In this document: positions 41,027 to 51,400 of the stretch, in pieces | Layout of the letters: each line of letters begins with the position of its first letter | Numbering within the stretch: the first letter of the stretch is position 1 | Translations under genes and position numbers: made by a program | DNA from: Diphasiastrum complanatum | Taxonomy: Eukaryota > Streptophyta > Lycopodiopsida > Lycopodiales > Lycopodiaceae | Length of the DNA: 64,000 nucleotides | Assembly: GCA_029204225.1 (NCBI GenBank) | Contig: CM055103.1 | Location: 1,053,530 to 1,117,529, forward strand | Reading direction: 5' to 3' | Notes under the pieces: model-generated | Databases searched by the model: none | What the model saw: the letters and a program-made list of their open reading frames with translations, nothing else | Told to the model about the DNA's origin: nothing

Positions 41027-41390
41027 ATGGACTTACCGGAAGCACCAAATGTCTCCCGATACCTATTGGGACGCCCATGGTTACGAGTTGCGCAAGTAAT
41101 TCATAACTGGGGTACGGAAAGGATCACTTTGAAAATCATGAACGTGCAGTCAAGGTTGATCCTACAACTTAGACTATTATTCTTGAAATTTACTTGGATG
41201 ACCTTGGAGTCCATAGCATGAATACAGACCACCTGGATCGATTGGAAAAAGTATTTGAACGATGTCACAAGTATCAAATTTTTCTAAATCCAAGAAAGTG
41301 TCAGATCTGGGTTTCCCACGGACTTGTGCTTGGACATGTGATTTCGAGACATGGTATTGCCACAGATTATTCTAAAATCAAGGATTGTGG
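41027..41390 (+). pseudogene. pol: Gypsy H protease tail and RT active-site segment
   Basis: The protease tail reads VSRYLLGRPWLRVAQVIHNW, the usual GRPWLR-HDWG ending. It passes almost directly to EIYLDDLGVHSMNTDHLDRL, EKVFERCHKYQIFLNPRKCQ and LGHVISRHGIATD, the palm/thumb part of gypsy RT. The box is YLDD. The RT fingers and first catalytic Asp are deleted between the two at about 41165. Confidence 0.88.
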
Positions 41391-41567
41391 AATTGCCACC
41401 GCCAACAACAATTCGTTGAGTTTAATTAGAATTGTCATACGTGATGATTCACAAACCGACGTGGTAAATTGGACCGAAGCCCTAGCTATGGTGGACTGTC
41501 TTCACATTTATTGATTAAAAATTTTGAGACCTTCATTTTAAGCAGCTTATATGTAAGATATGATGTG

Positions 41568-41815
41568 TCAAACATGTGGGAGTATTGAATCTTGATGGAT
41601 CTGCATTTGAAAATTAGACATTATCTGTCTTGATGTAATGAAGTGTGAGGTAGCTCCTGAATCAAGGATTACCTCCTGTGTGTCAAATGTTAATACTACA
41701 CACATGTCTACATAGATGTAGGCAGTTAAATTTTTGTGATTCGATCTTTCTTCGCCCATCTTCGAGCTCTCTGGCTCCTCAACATATTGACTGAATTTCA
41801 CTTTTGAATTGTGGT
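41568..41815 (-). pseudogene. Copia-type protease scrap inside gypsy H
   Basis: The minus frame contains VEEPESSKMGEE, then VVLTFDTQEVILDSGATSHF, a copia-like aspartic protease site. Gypsy integrase sequence resumes at about 41815 (GKQHYLANHISQIESALVNI). Boundaries on the left (41400-41567) are unclear. Confidence 0.65.
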
Positions 41816-43179
41816 TCGTAAGGGGAAGCAACATTATCTAGCCAACCACATTTCGCAAATTGAATCCGCACTAGTTAATATTGAAGTGGATGATGAATTA
41901 CCAGATGCTGCATTATTCTATGTAGAGGCAGTGTCTGAGTGGGTAGTGGATATTGTTGAGTATCTGATAGTAGTAGGACAACCAAATGACTCTTTGACAA
42001 AAGTATAGAAGAGGCAATTGATTCATAAGGCTCAACCTTATCAACTGATTACAGGACAATTGTATCGTCGTGGATCAGACAATATTCTACGTAGATGTGT
42101 TTTACTACATGAAGTACCAGATTTAATCATGTTTTCACATAATGGCATGGGTGGAGGACACTTCTCTATAGATATTACTGTTTGAAAACTTTTGCAATCA
42201 AGTTGTTGGTGGCCTACATTTCATAAGGCCACATAAAATTATATTGAGACATGTGATGTTTGCCAGCAAGCACGACGACCTACTAGATTGAACTATGAAC
42301 CCTTACATCCGGTTTTATCACAAGCACCATTTGAAAAATGGGGACTGAATTATGTTGGTCCTATTCATCCTGCCGTGTGAGGATCTCAGGACCGATACAT
42401 TATCGTAGCAACTGATTATATGACAAGTGGGTTGAATCCAAAGCTGTCAAAGTTGTTGATGCGAAATCTACGGCCAAGTTTCTCTATGAAAATATTATTA
42501 TCAGATTTGGATGACCGATCAAAATTGTCAGCGACCGGGGTACACACTTTGTTAATCAAACGATAAAGTGTTTATTGGAAGATTTTTTTGTGATACACAA
42601 ATTTAGTACTCCTTATTACCCCAGAGGGAATGGCCAAGCTAAATCTTCTAATAAGATTCTCTGCACTATTATGACTAAAACAGTTGAAGCGAGTCGATCT
42701 GATTGGGAACATAAATTGCATGCAGCATTATGGGCATTCATAATCGCTTACAAGAGTAGTACATATCAAACACCCTTTCAACTTGTTTATGGTCAAGATG
42801 TTGTCATGCGGATTGAATTTTCTATACATCGTTACGCATAGCAGCAACAACGCGATTAAATGATGATAAGTCATTACAATTATGTCATGAAACATTGCAC
42901 AAATTGTGTGAAACACGATTGATGGTAGTTCATGCATTAGCAGTAGAGAAAGCCCGCCGTAAGACATGGCATGATTGTCAATTACACAAAAAAGATTTGA
43001 AAGCAGGAGATTTTGCATTGATGTATAAAACCAAGCTGATCAAGGTGAAATTGAAGTTTACTAGTGAAGGCCCATATAGAGTGAAGGAAATCATGGGCTA
43101 TGGAACAGTGATTCTTGAGCACTTGGACGAAAAACGGTTTGAGACTCCTGTGAGTGGCAGTCGATTACACAAGTTTTGA
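41815..43179 (+). pseudogene. pol: Gypsy H integrase
   Basis: In order: KGKQHYLANHISQIESA and DELPDAALF (RT-IN linker), the HHCC zinc finger (HNGMGGGHFS, ETCDVCQQARRPTR), the core start KWGLNYVGPIHP (first catalytic Asp replaced by Asn), VSDRGTHFVN (second Asp present), and STPYYPRGNGQAKSSNKILC (catalytic Glu replaced by Lys). The C-terminal part is at 42895-43179 (LKAGDFALMYKTKL, GPYRVKEIMGYG, SRLHKF stop). Stops occur at several points before 42575. Two of three catalytic residues are lost, so it is inactive. Confidence 0.9.
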
Positions 43180-43985
43180 CAGCCTGCTCCACCAGTTCAG
43201 CAAGCATGGCCCAAATGATTTTTATTTTTATTTGTTTTACAATTTTTTTGTTTTCACTAGTTAATTGTTAATTTCATTTGGAAAAGACAGTAAAAAAAAA
43301 AAATAGGGCAAAGAAGAAAAAATGAGGAAAGACTGATGAGCAAAAGTCAGAAAAGTAATCAGAATGGAAAAAGAGAAAGGAAAGTATTTTCAGAAGATAA
43401 TGTTTGATGGAAAATGGCTTATAAAATCACTGTTTCGGTCATATGTTGGAAACCTTCGCTGAGCTTTCAGATTATACATCCACTTCAGATATATCTATAT
43501 TGAGTTGGGCGAATGTTCTTTTCCTAAAAAGTACCTGTTTCTGAGTTAGGCGAATGATCAGCAATATGCCATTTTGGGAACCTTCGCCAAGTACCTTACT
43601 CTCCTCAAAAACCTTTGCCGACATGCTAGATGGACTTAAAATGCCCAAATTAGGTTGGCTATAGATTCAGATCCTGAAAGTTGCATTTATGACAGTACTT
43701 CGGCGAATGATCCTCTTGGGCGAAGAATGAACCTTTGCCAGACCTAGAAAACGTGGCCAGATGGTTTCAGAACATCAAAAACCTTTGCCAAGATTTTTAT
43801 AGCCTATTTTCACAGTACTGAACAAGCCTGCAAATTTTTGTTTAGAACTGATAAGCCAAAAAAGTATTCTGTGTAATGGACCCTCCAAATTCACCTATAA
43901 GTTGGCTAAATTGGATTCATTCCTCACCTATGCTAGCGAAGCTCTTGCCAATATTTCTAGCGACCAAAGCCTTCAAAACTTTCTG
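43180..43985 (+). other. Gypsy H spacer between pol and accessory ORF, rich in a TTCGCC motif
   Basis: No ORF. AACCTTCGCCAA-like motifs or their complement GGCGAATGATC recur about nine times in 43449-43790, and the same motif occurs twice just after the PBS (39934, 39964). Poly(A)-like tracts lie at 43290-43320. Confidence 0.6.
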
Positions 43986-43987
43986 TA

Positions 43988-45957
43988 TTGTTTTCTGATA
44001 TACACTCATGCCTATTACTTTTAGTTTTTGTTCTTTCCATCATGCCTTCCACAGATATGTCTCAGTCGCCGTGTTACACTATCCATCGTGATGTCCCATC
44101 TACAATGGACATCATGATCCTTCCTAGCACAAGCATGGTCACTCAGTGGATGACCCTTGTGGAGCCTCTACTTATTGCAATGGGTATTCATGAGAGAGCC
44201 TTCTTTGGGAGGATCAACATGGATTTTATTACTCTTGCCTTCAGTACTTGGAAGGAGGAGAAATCCAAATTTTACATTACTTTCCAGGGATCCACAGACA
44301 ACGTGTGCGTGACTGAGGCTGCCCTTGCTGCCATAGGGATAACATCTGGTACCCAAGCCTCACCAAATCATAAGCAAGCCAAATAGGCTATTAAGCCTTA
44401 TATTGACTTGACTAATGATCTGCACTGGACTAATGATGGTTATCTTCTAGATGCCATTACTAATCCTGCCATTCAGGTTGTTGCTCATCTCCTCAACAAT
44501 TTTCTAATCGTTGGCAACCTCATGAAAGACCGTATTACTTCCCAAATTTTTCATAGGATGGTTGAGTCTCACGCCAAGATAGCCAAGGCTCCTCTGGAAC
44601 CATATAATTGGTTCAAGACCATCTTTGGAGAGCTCAAACGAGCTATCAAGAGCAATACCAAGCAGTAATTTGCTGCTGGTCCTCTGTTATCACTCCTCAC
44701 AGCCTCCCACCTTGAAAATAAAATCCATGGTTTTCGTATGAATTCCATGCTTTCTATTTATGAAGACTCACTGGCAGAGTCATCTCAACAGGCACCCAGC
44801 TCACATAGTCGACGTCGTCCACGCAGCGAGATCGTCATTCCTGACTCGCCTTCTATGTCCCAACATTGTACTAGGCAAAAATCTTCAGTTGTGCTTCCAC
44901 CCCCTGTTGCTATTCGCACTGAACTACCTATTCCCCCTGCCTGTGATGCTTCCCTAGCCTCTTCTTCCTCTCAAGGATAGTCTGTGACCATTGGGGCTAC
45001 CATTCCCATCACATCTGTCCAGGCTGTCTCTCCCCAACAGATCCGAGCTATTTTCCCAAACACCCAGTATTTCATGGACATGTTCGATGATTCCACCCCC
45101 GTTGGGGCCTCAAAAGTTTTTGCAATGCCCCAGAGCCTTGTGCCCTTTGAACTCCAATCCCCTGGAAGAAGATTCAAACAGATCCATGATACTACTACTG
45201 GTTTTGAGGACTCTTTTCAGATCAACTAGCTAGATTAAGTTGAAGCTGCACCAACCACAATTCGGGTTGGGCAAGTTGTCAAATCTCCAAAGCAGTTCAA
45301 TGCCACAGTGCCTGAGGGCTATGAAGAAGAAGACCTCTTTGAAGAATAAGAATTACATGCACCTGCTCCATGCCAACCAAGGACAGTACCACCAAGTCCT
45401 TCTAATGCTACCACCTCCACAACAATAGATTCTAGTGATGCTCTCGATTTAGTCTCAAGCCTTGTGCAAGTGATCCAGTCTATGCTGGAGAAGAAAAAAG
45501 AAATGGAGCAGTGCATCTCAGATATGGGATATGAGAATACACTCATTAGCCCGAAAGTAAATCAGCTGGACAAATAATTGAAGATCTCCAAGCAACATGA
45601 AGCTAAGTATGAGGCTGAGAAAAAGAAGACACAACAATTGGCTGATCGCCTAGAGGATTATGTCAGTTCCCTATAGAATCCCTCACAACCGTCCAAGACC
45701 AAGTGGACAAGGCCGTGCATGATGCAAAGCAACAAGCGCAGCTACTTCAGGGTCAACTATAGATGGCTGAACAAGATCGCACATGTCTCCAAGGTGAATT
45801 GGATACGACCACCCTTGAGTGTGATGTGTATCTATAAATGCAAATACCTGATCATCTAGTAACTCCGACGGAAATCGCGTATTTGTTTAAAAAGGTTGAA
45901 ACCTATAAAGTGGCCCTTCAAGGATTCCAAGGCCGCTTTGACAGATTCGAATCGATG
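43988..45957 (+). pseudogene. Gypsy H accessory ORF region (3' of pol)
   Basis: The first frame (43988-44386; start perhaps at the Met near 44042) gives MVTQWMTLVEPLLIAMGIHE, RAFFGRINMDFITLAFSTWK and EAALAAIGITSGTQASPNHK. After a stop, 44408-44668 gives NDLHWTNDGYLLDAITNP and EPYNWFKTIFGELKRAIKSN. Next is a Ser/Pro-rich part with RRRPRSEIVIPDSPS (44738-44980), FPNTQYFMDMFDDSTPVG (44984-45229), and a coiled-coil part near 45480-45930 (VIQSMLEKKKEMEQCISDM). The layout equals gypsy G. Function unknown; the N-terminal globular region resembles putative plant transposon proteins often found in such elements (inference). Confidence 0.75.
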
Positions 45958-46738
45958 TGAAAGGATGCACATATGATTGTGGTGTTATGGCATCTTTTTA
46001 CCAAGAAAGTTGAAGTAGTGCACAAGACCAGAATCTCATTTATGGAGAGCTTGAGTATGTAGGCACAGTTCAAGAAATATACGAAGTGCATTTTGGTGAA
46101 AATGGTTTATATTTTTTGTTTGATGTGAAATGGTTTAGAATCAATTACAGAGGATCAAATGCAACTATGAAGAAAGATGTTAGTGGATTTTTTGCTATTG
46201 ATTCAACCAAGACATTAAGCATGGACTTTTCAGACACATTGTTATTACCTCGTCATTGCGAGTAGGTATAATTCCATTGCTTTACAACTTATAATTTTCT
46301 TAGTTTGTTGATCATATATCTTTGGTGGATGTTAGAATATTTTATTGTTTAACGAGCATATAATTTGCTGAATGTGTAAGTATTTTTCATTCGAACTGAT
46401 TAAACAATGATTGGTGGTATGTTTTTCAAATTAAGCCATGTTCAAGGCACATATTTGAAAATGCATATGTTGAGGACGAGATGGAGGATTTGAACTCCTT
46501 CAACGTAGGATCAAACGAGAATATAAAAATTATATCTTCAAACATGTTAGATATTGAAGATTCTACAAATGAATTGGAGGACGTTGCAAATGAAGAAGAT
46601 AGTATTGATTATTTTAGTGAAGACAATGAAGTAGTTGGGGCTGAATATTTTAGTGATGATGGAGTCCATCTAAGTGGAGATGAGTTGCAAGATATATTGG
46701 CAGATGAGTTTGAATCTTATGATGATATTTAATTGGAT
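45958..46738 (+). pseudogene. CACTA-type transposon remnant: DUF4216 region and acidic tail
   Basis: The frame from about 46035 reads LIYGELEYVGTVQEIYEVHF, FLFDVKWFRINYRGSNATMK and KDVSGFFAIDSTKTLSMDFS, then RHCE and a stop. This is the DUF4216 pattern (tract before CKWF, then Y/F-G-F) found next to CACTA/En-Spm transposases in plants. After an intron-like gap (GTAGGTATAA at about 46263) a frame (46481-46732) encodes a very acidic tail ending FESYDDI, as is usual for the C-terminus of such proteins. The transposase core and terminal CACTA repeats are not present here. Confidence 0.72.
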
Positions 46739-46887
46739 TAAAAATCAGTTGTTTTGGTGCAACGAATTTTTTTGTAGAATTGGTTGATCTTTGGGATGAT
46801 CATAACATTTAGCTTAAATTTTGTTTTCAAAAGATGTGTTTTTCATTATTTTCATTTTTTTGCCTTCGTTTGAATCACTATAAATGA

Positions 46888-46953
<66 letters not shown>

Positions 46954-47173
46954 TACTTTAATTATTGCATCTTTTTTTTACATGTGTGAGCACAACACAT
47001 CTCTACATACACATTTTCATTGTTATCACCCAACAATTTTCATCTTCTACATCCAATTGTAATTAATGATAGAGCAATTTCCAAGACTAATGTTTGAATT
47101 GATATCAAAAATCTAAACTATGCAAACATTAATGAATTTTTTGATCATGGACTTTATCTATGCTATTAAGGTT
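46739..47173. repeat. Flank with (AT)n microsatellite (46892-46951)
   Basis: Possibly untranslated sequence of the CACTA remnant. It contains about 30 AT units and no gene. It continues at 53045 on the other side of the young copia insertion. Confidence 0.8.
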
Positions 47174-47178
47174 TATTA
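47174..47178. other. Target-site duplication, left (TATTA)
   Basis: TATTA here equals TATTA at 53040-53044, directly outside both LTRs of the young copia element. Confidence 0.95.
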
Positions 47179-47831
47179 TGTGAAAAATTGTCAACTAGTA
47201 GTATTTTCCTAACTTGAGATTTTGTAGGCCTATGGCCAAATAAAAGTTAGAGATAGGTTCATACATGTATGTAGAGGCCCAAAGTATGTGTACACTACTT
47301 TTGAGGTCACATTAATTAGAGGAGGTCGAGTGTGGAGCTCTTCTATTGGCTCATAATTTGGTGCATTCCTATTTGACCAAATTTCTAGGTAGATGGGTGA
47401 ATCCTATTGGACCCCAATTTTAGCCTATCATAAGACAAGTGGCCAAGAGGCACTATGGCTGCTATAAATAGCCATCTCCACGAGTATGTACATATCTCAT
47501 TTTCATTCTATTGAATGAATGTTATGCTCTTTGAAGATCCATCTTCTTCTCTCTCACTTTTTTGTTCATATCTTGCATTCTAGCCACTAGAATTGTGATT
47601 TCTTTGTTGCTATGGCTTCACACGTGTGAAATGCAGGTTGTAGGCTCTGAAGTACGGACAGGGACAGCAAGTTTCTGTTTGTGGAAGCTTATGATCAGAT
47701 CTTGATGTTTAGTTGATGTTTAGTATGCTTAACATCACAATTTCTATCATTTTTTCAATCTAGATGTGCATAACTTCCATGGCCAAGATCTTTATGAAAC
47801 TTTAGCATCTTTTGGATCTGAGTTTTTCACA
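47179..47831 (+). repeat. 5' LTR of the young copia
   Basis: TGTGAAAAATTG...TTTTTCACA, with inverted ends TGTGAAAAA/TTTTTCACA. The TATA box TATAAATA lies at 47463-47470, 284 bp into the LTR, so transcription should start shortly after. CACACGTGTG (about 47620) is a palindromic G-box-like element downstream of the TATA box. Confidence 0.97.
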
Positions 47832-47849
47832 TGGTATCAGAGCATTAGG
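47832..47849 (+). promoter_or_regulatory. Primer binding site, tRNA-iMet
   Basis: TGGTATCAGAGCATTAGG abuts the LTR with no gap; the first 12 bases complement the initiator tRNA-Met 3' end. Confidence 0.95.
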
Positions 47850-48440
47850 CGGCCAAATGTGCAGGTTTTGCCAGATTTAGAAGAGATTTGTGGGCGAGTT
47901 TGCTTTTGTAGCATTCCAATCAAGTTTCTAGCTAAAAATCTTGTTGATTTATGTGTAGAAATTGGATCTTTGTGATCAAAACATCATTTGTATGCATTTC
48001 AATTGAAGTAGGGCGAATTCCCTCTGTACTTATCAGAATAAGGAGACAAAATTTGTTTTGGAAAGAGGGAGATGCAAGATCCAACAAGATCCTATTAGTT
48101 TTCCATTCTAGCATATAGTTTTTTGATTCAATTTCTTGCTTCTTCATGTCAAAAACTTCAAAATTGATGTAACCCTCTGATTTTCAGTTTGCTGAATGAT
48201 TCAAGAGTGTATTTCAATCTTAGGAGTGAGGGAAAAGCAAGTATATTGAGGTTTGGTCTTGGTTTGATCAAGAAATCATAAAACTAGTGGCTAAAATTGA
48301 GGAAAAAGTGAGGAAAAGAGAGAAAAAGTAAGGTTTTAGGTTCCAAATCTTTGTGATTTCTTCTTGTGTTTCATTTGTTGATTCAAGAGAGTGCTTAGTG
48401 CATTGGAACAGGTCAAAGATCAGAGATCAATCATTGCAAC
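47850..48440 (+). other. Leader of the young copia
   Basis: About 590 bp without a competing long ORF, leading to the ATG at 48441 (AACATGGC context). Confidence 0.8.
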
Positions 48441-51400
48441 ATGGCTACAAATGGAGGCTACATGTTGGAAAGCAATGATAGGCTTACCTCCCTCAACTAT
48501 TCTACTTGGAAAGTAAGGATGGAGTCTTTGCTTGAGATGAATGAGTTGATGGATATTGTTGTAGGTGTGGAGGAGAGACCTTTGGCACCTCAAGAACAAT
48601 TGAGGTATGACAAGAGGGCAAAGAAAGCCCTTCACATGATCAAGATGAATGTGACAAATGAGCTTATCAAAGAGGTTGGTAAGTGCACATCATCTAGTGA
48701 AGCTTGGGAAGCCTTGAAGAAGGTTTATGAATCCAAGTCTACTTCTAGAGTGTTGACTTTAAGAAGGCAAATCTTTTCTTGTATGCAAAAGAAGAGTGAG
48801 AGTGGACATGCTTTTGTTTTGAGAGTTAAAGCATTGAATGATGAGTTAGCATGCATTAATGATGGCATAAATAATGAGGAGCTTGTTCAAGTGATTCTCA
48901 ATGGCTTGTTGGATGATCATGCTAATCTTGTTCAAAGTTATGCTATCCAAAAATGTTTACCAAGTGTTGGAGACTTGCAAGAGGTCTTGTTGGCTGAAGA
49001 ATTCAGGTTGCAAGCAAGAGTGGGAACATCTTCTACATCTCAAGGAGGAGAAGAGGAGGCAATGTTCTCTAAAGGCAAGTTCAAGGGCAAAGGTAAAAGC
49101 AATTGGTCTAAAGGGCAAGACCAAGGTGAGCACTCTACTTTTGGCAAAAAGAAGGATAGATCTAAGCTAAAATGTTTCTATTGTGGAGTCAAAGGGCATT
49201 TTGCTAGTGATTGTTTCAAGAAAAAGAGGGATCAAGGGGAAAAGCAAACCAATCTAACTATTGATGAGGGTGGGGATGAGCTTCTTTCAAATGATGCTTT
49301 TGTTATGTCATCTTGCTTGTTGGCTAATCATGGAGACATTGATCCTTGGTGGATTGATAGTGGAGCCACTTCTCATATGACATATCATAAAGAGTATTTT
49401 TCATCTTTAATGGCATTTGATGGTGATAGGAAGGTAATCTATACCGCAAATGATGGTGAGTGTACAATCAAGGGGATTGGCACAATTCCTATTTCACTTT
49501 CTACAAATAGGAATATAGAATTGAAAGATGTTTTGCTCATTCCATCCATTACCAAGAACTTACTTAGTGTAAGCCAAATGCTTGACAAAGGATTCAAAGT
49601 TGAGTTTGATGGTGATGCTTGCTTGATCAAAAAGGGGTGTAGTATCATTGCAAAAGGGAAAAGGCAAGGGAAATTGTTCAAGCTTGATGCATGTGTTGTT
49701 GCTAACCAAGTTGGATGCATGGCAAATGAACAAATGTCAATTCAAGAGGTATGGCATAAAAGGATGGGACATCTCAACTACAAGGCCTTGGAGGTAATAG
49801 CCAAAAAGGAGGTAGTAAGGGGACTTCCCAAGTCTCTTACTTGCTTGAATCATGTTTGTGAAGAATGTGCTTTGTCTAAATCACATAGATTGCCATATAC
49901 TAGATCTATATCTAGATCTAAGATGCCTTTTTCTCTCTTGCATTCGGATATTCATGGTGTTACTACAATTAGCAATGGAGGTGCTAAGATGTATGTAACT
50001 TTCATTGATGATTTTAGTAGATTTTGTTGGGTTTATCTACTAAAGAGCAAGGATGAGGTGTTTGATGTGTTTGTCAAGTTCAAAGTTGCTATTGAGACTC
50101 AATTTACAACCAAAATCAAATGCTTGAGGAGCGACAATGGTGGTGAATACATTTCTAACAAATTCAAAGCCTTTTGTGATGAGCATGGGATCAAGAGGGA
50201 GTACACATGTCCAAGAACACCACAACAAAATGGAGTGGCCGAGAGGAAGAATAGAACCTTGTGTGAGAGTGCAAAGGCAATGAGATTGAATGCTAATCTT
50301 CCTAAACCTTTTTGGAGTGATGCTTTGTTGTGTGCAAATTTCCTTTGCAATAGATGGCCAAGTGTTGTATTGGAAGGAAAAACCCCTTTTGAAGCTTTGT
50401 TTGGTATGAAGCCTAATGTCAAGTTTCTAAGAACTTTTGGATGCATTTGCTACTTCAACATTACTCTTGATGATAGAACTAAGGAGGATCCATCTTCAAG
50501 AAAGGGCATTTTTGTTGGTTATAGTGAAGTAAGCAAAGCATATAGGATTTATGTTCCTTCAATCAAGAAAGTGTTCACAAGTAGGGATGTCATTTTTGAT
50601 GAAAGTAACATTCCAAAAGTTGTTTCAAGTGATGATGGTGTTGTTGCAACTAATGTGCTTGATGACAATGGAGTTGATGACACATTGGATGTGGATGTTG
50701 AAGAAGCCTCTTCAAGTCAAATTCCAAGGAGAACTCCAAGGCATAAAGTGAAACCCTCAAGGCTCACTTATGATGGCAAAGGTAAGCAAGTGGTGGATGG
50801 ATCCAACTATGCTTTCCTAACTTCTTTTGATGTACCTTCATGTGTAGATGAAGCAAGGCAAAAAGAGGAATGGATCCAAGCAATGGATCTTGAGTTTGAA
50901 GCACTTATGAAGAACAACACATGGAGATTGGTGGAGCTTCCAAAGGGCAAAAGTGCAATTGGATGCAAATGGATCTTCAAGGTAAAGACAAATCAAGATG
51001 GATCTATCAACAAGTTCAAGGCAAGGTTGGTGGCTAAAGGTTATGCTCAAGAGCATGGCATTGACTATGAGGAAACCTTTGCACCCGTGGCAAAGATGGT
51101 GAGCATAAGAGTAATCATTTCCCTTGCAACTCTTTATGGATGGGATCTTTGGCAATTAGACATTTCTAATGCTTTCTTGAATGGTGATCTTGAAGAGGAA
51201 GTCTACATGGAGCAACCCGAGAGCTATGTTTCTCATAGCAAGCCTAATCATGTGTGTTTTCTACAAAAAAGTTTGTATGGTCTTAAGCAAGCACCAAGGA
51301 GTTGGTATGCTAGGCTTAACTCTTTTCTACTTTCTCAAAACTTCACTATGAGTGAGTATGATCATTCACTTTACTTTAGAATTAGTGCTAATGATGTTAC

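Larger units (their letters stand above)
39104..45957 (+). mobile_element. Gypsy H: Ty3/gypsy element with accessory ORF, 3'-truncated
   Basis: 5' LTR 39104-39811, PBS TGGCGCCGTTGTAGGGGA at 39816-39833, gag from 40224, protease tail, RT, integrase, a spacer, then an accessory ORF region homologous to gypsy G. The 3' LTR is missing; CACTA-type sequence begins at about 45958. Stops are many, and part of pol between protease and the RT active site is deleted. A minus-strand copia protease scrap (about 41568-41815) interrupts it. Gypsy G is the same family (LTR and accessory ORF). Confidence 0.9.

Noticed and set aside
41568-41834. Host aspartic protease (DSGAT motif)
   Set aside because: The context VILDSGATSHF is the copia protease motif and it lies inside a gypsy element; a transposon scrap is the simpler reading.
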